Assembly (NCBI GenBank): GCA_947573015.1
Contig: CANPDS010000094.1
Span: 1 to 8,830 of the forward strand
Direction of reading: 5' to 3'
Length of the DNA: 8,830 nucleotides
Origin: an uncultured Muribaculum sp.
GTDB lineage: Bacteria > Bacteroidota > Bacteroidia > Bacteroidales > Muribaculaceae
The notes under the pieces were generated by a model. The model made no database searches. It was given only the letters and a program-made list of their open reading frames with translations, and was not told the DNA's origin. The position numbers and the translations under genes are program-made. Shown here piece after piece: positions 1 to 5,504 of this stretch. Position 1 is the first letter of the stretch. The number at the start of each line of letters is the position of its first letter.

Positions 1-520
1 CTGTAGCTTCCTCAACTTCCTTCTGGAGGTTAGCGATCTTCTGTTCCTTAGTAAGAACTGTATTCTTATCCATTTCCTCATAGCGTACGAGAGCTGCGCT
101 TACTACAGCAGCTACAGAACCCTTCTGAGAAGAGCAAAGCTTCTGTGCACCGGCGATGTCACCCTTCTTGAGGCAAGCCTTAACACCGGCAACAAATTTG
201 GTGATGGAACCTTTACCCTTTGCAGAAGAAAGAGCGATCCAACGTTCTACAGAAAGGACGATCACAGTAAGGAAGAGGGTCTGAAGGATAGGCACAATGA
301 AGCCACCTTTGTACACAGTACCCCAAAGATCCTGAGGATGACCGGCTTCATCAAAGTGCTGATCAGCACCGAACCAGAAGATAAAGAGACATACGGCAAC
401 AATCATACATGCGATGATCACGAGGAAAGCGTTCTTGATACCGCGAACGTTAGAACCGCTGTCGTGGAGATTCTGAGTTTTGGCAGGTGCAGCACCTGCA
501 TTAGGCTTTTGAGCTTCCAT
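1..520 (-). CDS. MotA/TolQ/ExbB proton channel family protein (partial, N-terminal part)
   Basis: The minus strand reads from ATG at 520-518 without a stop for 173 codons to the left edge, so the C-terminus is missing. The protein starts MEAQKPNAGAAPAK, has a hydrophobic segment at about residues 29-50 and a second at about 73-97 ending in the ERWIAL motif. A soluble stretch follows with CSSQKGSVAAVVSAAL at about 129-144 and a charged helix. This arrangement fits ExbB/TolQ-type inner-membrane channel subunits, which use ion flow to drive TonB or Tol systems; the later pore helices lie outside the window. The Asp/Glu/His-rich loop at about 51-65 is periplasmic in typical models. Codons are strongly biased (GGT, GCT, GTT, AAG, TTC), unlike the nqr genes, suggesting high expression. 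ExbD-like partners would be expected further left. The start is supported by the family-like N-terminus; no Shine-Dalgarno sequence is visible. Whether it is ExbB, TolQ or another relative cannot be settled here. Confidence 0.85.
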   Translation of the reverse strand, partial: MEAQKPNAGAAPAKTQNLHDSGSNVRGIKNAFLVIIACMIVAVCLFIFWFGADQHFDEAGHPQDLWGTVYKGGFIVPILQTLFLTVIVLSVERWIALSSAKGKGSITKFVAGVKACLKKGDIAGAQKLCSSQKGSVAAVVSAALVRYEEMDKNTVLTKEQKIANLQKEVEEAT

Positions 521-567
521 AATTTTGTAAGAAAGTTTTTTGATTAGTTAACTATATAGATTATTGG

Positions 568-575
568 TATTTTTG
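568..575 (+). promoter_or_regulatory. Weak alternative -7 box, plus strand
   Basis: TATTTTTG matches TAnnTTTG and lies about 10 bases before the left arm of the closing stem at 586. The best upstream box at a 20-base spacing is TTAG (544-547), a 3 of 4 match to TTTG. If used, it would transcribe the structured block from the plus strand. It is weaker than the minus-strand promoter and could be chance in AT-rich DNA. Confidence 0.2.
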
Positions 576-585
576 GTTATACTCT

Positions 586-803
586 CAATAGGAGCGTCAT
601 CCGGCCCTTACTTCTTTCCACCGCATTCCGCGGACAAGAATCGCAAAGGCGAAACATTGACACCATAGGTCCTTCCAACTACTCACGGTTTAGCAAGGTC
701 ATCAGGGGCGACATGCGGTGTGCATCAACAATGTTTCTCCGGCATAGACACTTCAATTCAATAGCCCAAAACGACACAATCCACGAACCGCGGAAGCCAA
801 TTG
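586..803 (-). ncRNA. Candidate structured RNA (6S-like rod) or long exbB leader
   Basis: A GC-richer block sits inside AT-rich intergenic DNA and has no convincing reading frame. Nested complementary arms can be read by eye: 586-592 with 797-803 (6 of 7 pairs), 626-633 with 788-795 (TTCCGCGG/CCGCGGAA, 8 of 8), 651-659 with 729-737 (GAAACATTG/CAATGTTTC, 9 of 9) and 660-664 with 718-722 (ACACC/GGTGT). The ends pair with each other, large unpaired stretches (634-650 and 738-787) make a central bubble, and an apical domain lies at 665-717. That architecture recalls 6S RNA, which mimics an open promoter, but I cannot confirm the family. Strand is chosen because a perfect promoter on the minus strand would start transcription at about 804-808, exactly at the closing stem. 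A weaker box at 568-575 would allow the opposite strand. No U-tailed terminator is seen after 586, so it may instead be the 5' leader of the exbB-like gene. Confidence 0.4.
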
Positions 804-810
804 GGATATG

Positions 811-842
811 CAAATTTATTATTAGTTTTCTTATCCCGCAAA
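811..842 (-). promoter_or_regulatory. Bacteroidetes-type promoter, minus strand (for the structured RNA and/or exbB-like gene)
   Basis: On the minus strand a TTTG (-33 box, 842-839) is followed after 20 bases by TAAATTTG (-7 box, 818-811), matching the Bacteroides consensus TTTG / TAnnTTTG. The expected start is about 804-808, leaving about 285 bases before the exbB-like ATG at 520. A GCAAATTT direct repeat (810-817 and 838-845) supplies both boxes, and GGGATA/TATCCC (803-808, 832-837) flanks the -7 box. Activity is inferred from sequence only. Confidence 0.6.
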
Positions 843-1055
843 TTTTATATGCCTATTTTTTCATTTCGAAGACCATTTAAACGAATCTTAGCACTTATAT
901 ATGTTTCATAGCATAATTTTCATACAATCACAACATGCAAGACACTCAGAGGCACACAGACACAGGCAGACATATACCAACAGCCCCAAACGCCCTCAGC
1001 TTTCTCATCGCATTTTATTTCCATAATAGCTATATATAAATTAGAATAATTTAAC
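843..1055. other. AT-rich intergenic stretch without recognisable gene
   Basis: This stretch lies between the minus-strand promoter and the nqr promoter box. It is AT-rich, with a purine/CA-biased segment at about 945-990 (ACACAGACACAGGCAGACA). I see no open frame with gene-like features, no tRNA, and no strong hairpin. It may hold regulatory sites for the nqr operon, but none is recognisable. Confidence 0.5.
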
Positions 1056-1063
1056 TACCTTTG
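1056..1063 (+). promoter_or_regulatory. nqr operon -7 promoter box
   Basis: TACCTTTG is an exact match to the Bacteroides -7 consensus TAnnTTTG. It lies 24 bases before the nqrA ATG at 1088, giving a transcript start near 1070 and a leader of only about 18 bases. The region where a TTTG -33 box belongs (about 1030-1037, TATATA) does not match well. The box overlaps a TTG at 1061 that could open the nqrA frame, which argues against that upstream start. Confidence 0.5.
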
Positions 1064-1087
1064 CACAAATTTTTCGTCAACAGAATT

Positions 1088-2431
1088 ATGGCAATATCTA
1101 TCAACTTAAGGAAAGGACTCGACATCAACATCCGCGGAGCCGCGCCGGTGTCGCAGCCTCTACCCCTGATGCCTGCCAGATGCGCCATCGTACCCGACGA
1201 CTATCCGGGCATTACGCCCAAAGTCGATGTAAAAGAGGGCGACAAGGTGCTTGCAGGCACCCCATTGATTCACGACAAGCAATTCCCGGACCTTCGCATT
1301 GTATCGCCGGTAGCGGGCACAATCGAAGCAGTAGTCAGAGGTGAGCGTCGTAAGCTCGAACGAATAGTCATCGTTCCCGATGCTGAAAACGCAGAAGCTA
1401 CAGTAGAACTCCCGGCTAAACCCACAGATGCCACTACAGCCCAGCGCATGCTGCTCGACTCCGGCCTATGGGTGCAGATGCGGCAACGTCCTTACGGCAT
1501 TGTTCCTCGTCCAGGCACTGAGCCACGCGACATTTTCATTACATCTTTTGATTCCGCACCGTTAGCAGCCGACTGGGAAGCCTTCGTATCAGACAAGACC
1601 GAAGAACTCACCGCCGCCGTAGAACTACTGAAAAGACTTACTCCCGGCAATATATATATAGGAGTACGTCCGGGATCGAAACTGACGGGAGTAAAAGGAG
1701 CTGAAATTGTAACTGTTTCAGGACCCCACCCCGCCGGCAACGCAGGCATACAGATCGCCAACGTAAAGCCGGTGAATAAAGGCGACATAGTGTGGACTCT
1801 CGATCTTCCCACTCTATTGCGCATCGGAGTGCTATCACTCCATAGCAAACTATGCTCCGACATCATAGTGCCGCTGACCGGATGTGAGATAAAAGAGCCA
1901 AAATATGTGCTCACAAAGATCGGCGCCGATATGGCAACACTTGTAAAGGATCAGATATACGGCGACGGAGCACACCACCGTATAATTTCAGGCAATGTTC
2001 TTACAGGCATCCCTGTTGGCAAAGAAGGATACCTGCGTGCGCCATACACACAAGTGACAGTTATTGCAGAGGGTGACGATGTATCCGATTTCCTTGGTTG
2101 GGCATCCATGTCGCCTCAGAAGATGAGCGTGAGCCGATCATTCCCCGGCCACTTCCTGAAAAAAGCCTTCTGTCCCGACGCACGCATACTCGGCGGACGC
2201 CGCGCAATGATACTCTCAGGAGTCTACGACAAGGTGCTACCCATGGATATAATGCCTGAATATCTTATCAAGGCATGCATCGCACGCGATCTCGACCGCA
2301 TGGAGCAACTTGGCATATATGAAATCGTGCCTGAGGATCTGGCACTCTGTGAATATGTCGACCCATCGAAGCTGGAGCTACAGAAGATACTCGGCGAGGC
2401 GCTCGACTACATGTATAAGGAACTCAATTGA
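1088..2431 (+). CDS. nqrA: Na+-translocating NADH:quinone reductase subunit A
   Basis: First gene of the Na+-NQR operon, encoding 447 residues, close to the usual length of about 445-450. NqrA is the cytoplasmic-side, cofactor-free subunit that docks on NqrB and has been linked to quinone binding. The N-terminus MAISINLRKGLDINIRGAAP matches the family's characteristic RKGLD..I.G start and its lipoyl-like domain. Further family signatures are the QMRQRPYGIVPRPG...PRDIFITSFDSAPLAAD stretch at about residues 127-160, GGRRAMILSGVYDKVLPMDIMP at about 366-387, and the C-terminal PEDLALCEYVDPSK. The frame could open at TTG 1061, but ATG 1088 is preferred: it gives the family N-terminus, and the upstream nine codons overlap the promoter box. 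No Shine-Dalgarno is seen, as is usual for Bacteroidetes. The stop overlaps a possible TTG start of nqrB (bases 2428-2431). Confidence 0.95.
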   Translation: MAISINLRKGLDINIRGAAPVSQPLPLMPARCAIVPDDYPGITPKVDVKEGDKVLAGTPLIHDKQFPDLRIVSPVAGTIEAVVRGERRKLERIVIVPDAENAEATVELPAKPTDATTAQRMLLDSGLWVQMRQRPYGIVPRPGTEPRDIFITSFDSAPLAADWEAFVSDKTEELTAAVELLKRLTPGNIYIGVRPGSKLTGVKGAEIVTVSGPHPAGNAGIQIANVKPVNKGDIVWTLDLPTLLRIGVLSLHSKLCSDIIVPLTGCEIKEPKYVLTKIGADMATLVKDQIYGDGAHHRIISGNVLTGIPVGKEGYLRAPYTQVTVIAEGDDVSDFLGWASMSPQKMSVSRSFPGHFLKKAFCPDARILGGRRAMILSGVYDKVLPMDIMPEYLIKACIARDLDRMEQLGIYEIVPEDLALCEYVDPSKLELQKILGEALDYMYKELN

Positions 2432-2439
2432 CAACAATC

Positions 2440-3648
2440 GTGAAAGCTCTAAGAAAATATCTCGACCGTATCAAGCCACAGTTCCAGCCGGGCGGACGTC
2501 TGCACGCGTTCGAATCGGTGTTCGATGGCTTTGAAACGTTCCTGTTCACACCCACCACCACCTCGCGCTCAGGCTGCAACATCCACGACAGTCTCGACTC
2601 AAAGCGAGTGATGATCATCGTAGTGCTCGCACTAATACCATGCCTGCTTTTCGGCATGTACAACATCGGCTACCAGCACTGGCTTGCCATCGGCTCGGAA
2701 TCATTCCACTTCTGGGAACTCATGGCCTACGGATTTTGCCAGATATTCTGGAAATTAGTAGTAACATATGCGGTCGGCCTCGGCATAGAGTTTATCGTTG
2801 CCCAATGGCGCCATGAGGAGATTCAGGAAGGATTCCTCGTAAGCGGTATACTCATTCCCCTAATTTGCCCGGTAGAGACCCCGATATGGATGCTCGCCGT
2901 AGCCACTGCGTTCTCCGTAATCTTCGTAAAAGAAGTATTTGGAGGCACAGGCTACAACATCTTCAACGTAGCTCTCGTTACCCGCGCATTCCTATTCTTC
3001 GCTTACCCGTCGCGCATGAGTGGCGACGAAGCGTTCATCGCCCTGAAGAGCACATTGGGTCTTGGAGAGGGTCAGGTAGTCGATGGATTCACTGGCGCCA
3101 CTCCGCTCGGTCAGGTAGCTACATTTGTTGGCGACAAACTTACCCTCACCAATTCCGTAGGCGACCCTTTGACTTACTGGGATATGTTTATCGGTCTCAT
3201 ACCCGGATCCGTAGGTGAAACTTCCACATTATGCATACTGATCGGTGCCGTCATACTTCTGGCCACAGGCATTGCAAGTTGGCGCATCATGCTGTCGGTA
3301 TTTGCCGGTGGATTTCTTATGGGCCTGATCGCACATGCATTTGAGACTACCACCTATCCAGCCACAATGCTCACAGCGCTTGAGCAAATCACCCTCGGAG
3401 GATTCGCTTTCGCGGCAGTGTTCATGGCAACAGACCCCGTGACAGCTGCGCGAACCAATACCGGAAAATATGTCTACGGATTCCTCGTAGGTGTGATCGC
3501 TATTATTATACGCACCTACAACAACGGCTATCCCGAAGGGGCCATGCTCGCAGTACTGCTGATGAACTCAATGGCTCCACTTATCGATTACTGTGTGGTC
3601 GAAGGCAATATACGCCGTCGTCTGCGCCGTCTTAACTCAAAAGCATGA
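2440..3648 (+). CDS. nqrB: Na+-translocating NADH:quinone reductase subunit B
   Basis: Main membrane subunit of Na+-NQR, the site of quinone reduction and part of the Na+ path; it carries one covalent FMN and riboflavin. From GTG 2440 the product is 402 residues starting MKALRKYLDRIKP, the family-like start. An in-frame TTG at 2428, overlapping the nqrA stop, would add four residues. Visible marks are multiple hydrophobic helices from about residue 57 onward, KEVFGGTG at about 164-171, and RAFLFFAYP at about 182-190. The ApbE flavinylation motif DGFTGATPL has its FMN-accepting threonine at residue 221, and GGFAFAAVFMATDPVTA and YPEGAMLAVLLMNSMAPLIDY lie near the C-terminus. The usual Asn-Pro-Ala after the GGTG loop reads NVA here. 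The flavin transferase ApbE is not in the window. The stop overlaps the nqrC ATG (ATGA), suggesting translational coupling. Apart from the start, the call is firm. Confidence 0.95.
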   Translation: MKALRKYLDRIKPQFQPGGRLHAFESVFDGFETFLFTPTTTSRSGCNIHDSLDSKRVMIIVVLALIPCLLFGMYNIGYQHWLAIGSESFHFWELMAYGFCQIFWKLVVTYAVGLGIEFIVAQWRHEEIQEGFLVSGILIPLICPVETPIWMLAVATAFSVIFVKEVFGGTGYNIFNVALVTRAFLFFAYPSRMSGDEAFIALKSTLGLGEGQVVDGFTGATPLGQVATFVGDKLTLTNSVGDPLTYWDMFIGLIPGSVGETSTLCILIGAVILLATGIASWRIMLSVFAGGFLMGLIAHAFETTTYPATMLTALEQITLGGFAFAAVFMATDPVTAARTNTGKYVYGFLVGVIAIIIRTYNNGYPEGAMLAVLLMNSMAPLIDYCVVEGNIRRRLRRLNSKA

Positions 3649-4358
3649 AGGGTATGAATAAGCAAAGCAACGTTTACACCATCATATATATTATTGTATT
3701 GGTGGTAGTGGTGGGTGCTGCCCTTGCATTTACATCACTCGGACTCAAATCGCGACAGCAGGAGAATATAAATGCCGACAAAATGAAGCAGATACTTGCT
3801 TCTGTGCATATCACACCTGCGAAAGACTCTATAACCGCTGATTTCAACCGCTACATAACACGCTCTATCGTGGTAAACGATCGCGGTGAAGAGATCGAGG
3901 GCAACGCTTTCGACATCAACACAGCCGACGAGGCAAAGAAGCCAGCAGGAGAACGTGCCCTTCCAGTATATGAGTGCACCATCGCACACGGCGACGTAAA
4001 ATACATATTACCAATCAACGGAGCCGGATTATGGGGTCCGATCTGGGGATATGTTGCCATTGACGCGGACGGTTCGACCGTATATGGAGCATACTTCGCC
4101 CATCAGGGTGAGACTCCAGGACTCGGAGCCGAAATAGAGAAGCCAGCATTCTCCAACCAGTTTGAGGGCAAACATATGTTCAAGGATGGAAAATTCCTCC
4201 CCGTAGCTGTAGTCAAAACCGGGCAGGCTCCGGCCAACGGTGAAGACTATGTCGACGGTATATCCGGAGGCACCATCACCTCAAAAGGCGTAGGTTCCAT
4301 GATCGACAATTGCATCGGCGCCTACTCACAGTTTCTCAAAAATATCTCTGAAAGGTAA
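3645..4358 (+). CDS. nqrC: Na+-translocating NADH:quinone reductase subunit C
   Basis: NqrC is the single-helix periplasmic subunit with covalent FMN that takes electrons from the NqrD/E iron-sulfur centre and passes them to NqrB. The product is 237 residues. A membrane helix lies at about residues 11-33 (YTIIYIIVLVVVVGAALAF), followed by a soluble FMN-binding domain. The signature HQGETPGLGAEI is at 153-164. The flavin attachment site DGISGGTITS is at 204-213, with Thr210 the expected FMN acceptor; the residue before it is Gly, where many relatives have Ala. The frame starts with ATG 3645 inside the nqrB stop (ATGA overlap). A second ATG at 3654 gives MNKQSNVYTIIY, closer to Bacteroidetes homologues, and may be the true start. 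The stop is 3 bases before nqrD. No lesion is seen. Confidence 0.94.
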   Translation: MKGMNKQSNVYTIIYIIVLVVVVGAALAFTSLGLKSRQQENINADKMKQILASVHITPAKDSITADFNRYITRSIVVNDRGEEIEGNAFDINTADEAKKPAGERALPVYECTIAHGDVKYILPINGAGLWGPIWGYVAIDADGSTVYGAYFAHQGETPGLGAEIEKPAFSNQFEGKHMFKDGKFLPVAVVKTGQAPANGEDYVDGISGGTITSKGVGSMIDNCIGAYSQFLKNISER

Positions 4359-4361
4359 GTC

Positions 4362-4985
4362 ATGGCTACTGAAAATAAAAATCTGAGCGCACTGCTCAAT
4401 CCTTTGTCGAAAGACAATCCTGTGATTGTCCAGATATTGGGTATATGCTCATGTCTGGCCGTTACGGCCAAGCTCGAACCGGCATGCGTCATGGGCATAT
4501 CCGTGATCGCGGTTCTCGCTTTCGCAAACGTTATCATATCGCTCATCCGCAACACAATCCCCACCAACATCCGCATCATTGTGCAGCTGGTGGTTGTAGC
4601 CGGACTGGTAGTGATTGTCAACCAGCTGCTCATCGCCTACCAGTACGATGTCAGCAAACAGCTTTCCGTATTCGTGAGTCTGATAGTCACAAACTGTATC
4701 CTAATGGGACGCCTTGAGGCATTCGCCATGGGCAACAAACCGTGGCCCTCATTCCTCGACGGCATAGGCAACGGCGCCGGATATGCCATTATTCTAATCA
4801 TCGTGGCATTCTTCCGCGAACTGCTCGGATGCGGCACCCTCTGGGGTGTGCAGGTTATACCACAATACTGCTACGACCATGGCTATGCCAACAATGGCCT
4901 GATGATCCTACCCCCGATGGCTCTTATCGTCACAGGATGCATCATTTGGGCACACCGTTCGGTCAACAAGGACCTTCAAGAATAA
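4362..4985 (+). CDS. nqrD: Na+-translocating NADH:quinone reductase subunit D
   Basis: NqrD is an integral membrane subunit of the NqrDE/RnfAE family; with NqrE it forms an inverted pair holding an intramembrane 2Fe-2S centre that relays electrons from NqrF to NqrC. The 207-residue product has the normal length and six hydrophobic segments. The two cysteines known to bind the cluster in Vibrio cholerae NqrD (Cys29 and Cys112) fall at the same positions here, in QILGICSCLAVTAKLEP and VTNCILMGRLEAFAMGNKP. Other family marks are PWPSFLDGIGNGAGYAIILI and the FFRELLG stretch. ATG 4362 is preceded by AAAGGTAAGTC, a weak purine-rich site within the end of nqrC. The gene looks fully intact, in contrast to its partner nqrE. 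Confidence 0.95.
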   Translation: MATENKNLSALLNPLSKDNPVIVQILGICSCLAVTAKLEPACVMGISVIAVLAFANVIISLIRNTIPTNIRIIVQLVVVAGLVVIVNQLLIAYQYDVSKQLSVFVSLIVTNCILMGRLEAFAMGNKPWPSFLDGIGNGAGYAIILIIVAFFRELLGCGTLWGVQVIPQYCYDHGYANNGLMILPPMALIVTGCIIWAHRSVNKDLQE

Positions 4986-5014
4986 TCAAAACACATATCT
5001 AAGTAGAATACAAC

Positions 5015-5497
5015 ATGGAAAATTTCAATATTTTCATCCGGTCGATTTTCGTCGACAACATGATTTTCGCCTACTTCCTGGGTATGTGCTCTTTTCTTGC
5101 CGTATCCAAAAAGGTGAAGACCGCTCTAGGTCTTGGCGCCGCCGTGACATTCATGCTTGTGGTGTCGCTTCCTATCAACTATCTGCTCGAGAACTTCAGC
5201 CCAGCGCTCTACTCTTCGCTTGGCATATTCCTGCCACTGATCGCCGTAAACTGCGCCATCCTCGGTGGATCGCTCTTCATGCAACAGCGCGACTTCCCCA
5301 ACGTATGGACTGCGACATGCGCCGGTGCCGGCTGGGGATTGGGATGGCTGCTGGCTATTGTTGCTATTGCAGCTATACGTGAGCGTCTGCAAGAGTACAG
5401 CAATATTCCCAAGCCTCTGCGCGGTGTGGGCATCACATTTATCATAACCGGCCTGATGGGTATAGCATTCATGAGCTTCCTCGGCATAAAACTTTGA
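5015..5497 (+). CDS. nqrE: Na+-translocating NADH:quinone reductase subunit E, internally deleted
   Basis: Clear NqrE: the start MENFNIFIRSIFVDNM, the FFLGMC-like motif YFLGMCSFLAVSKKVKT, LGIFLPLIAVNCAILGG and the C-terminal GLMGIAFMSFLGIKL are all family marks. Cys25 and Cys80 correspond to the two cluster cysteines (26 and 120 in Vibrio cholerae). The product has only 160 residues, whereas NqrE is normally about 198-208. Aligned from memory with the Vibrio protein, residues NYLLENF (55-61) run straight into SPALYSSLG, so about 39 residues (near base 5197) are absent in frame. The missing part normally includes a VDLSFL..F segment and the third membrane helix up to the ...DRF before PPLY. 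Five helices would remain instead of six, which should invert the downstream topology and misplace Cys80. The gene is therefore probably non-functional, unless the gap is an assembly error. It lies 29 bases after nqrD. Confidence 0.85.
   Translation: MENFNIFIRSIFVDNMIFAYFLGMCSFLAVSKKVKTALGLGAAVTFMLVVSLPINYLLENFSPALYSSLGIFLPLIAVNCAILGGSLFMQQRDFPNVWTATCAGAGWGLGWLLAIVAIAAIRERLQEYSNIPKPLRGVGITFIITGLMGIAFMSFLGIKL
5197..5199 (+). other. Deletion junction in nqrE
   Basis: At about this point, between the codons for LLENF and SPALY, the normal NqrE third membrane helix (about 39 residues, 117 bases) is missing in frame. The exact breakpoint cannot be fixed without a related intact sequence. Confidence 0.6.
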
Positions 5498-5504
5498 TAC
5501 TCCG

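Noticed and set aside
483..499. GCAGGTGC/GCACCTGC inverted repeat
   Set aside because: It lies inside the exbB-like coding region and reflects its Ala/Gly/Pro-rich N-terminus; the 1-base centre could not form a hairpin loop.
338..547. 69-codon plus-strand frame opposite the exbB-like gene
   Set aside because: The minus strand encodes a convincing ExbB-type protein here; the plus frame has no family-like features.
586..803. tmRNA, RNase P RNA or SRP RNA as identity of the structured block
   Set aside because: None of their hallmark conserved segments (tRNA-like TTC arm, RNase P core, SRP GGAA apical loop region) is recognisable on either strand.
1492..1914. 140-codon open frame on the minus strand inside nqrA
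   Set aside because: It is fully antisense to conserved nqrA codons; Ser/Thr/Pro-rich shadow composition.
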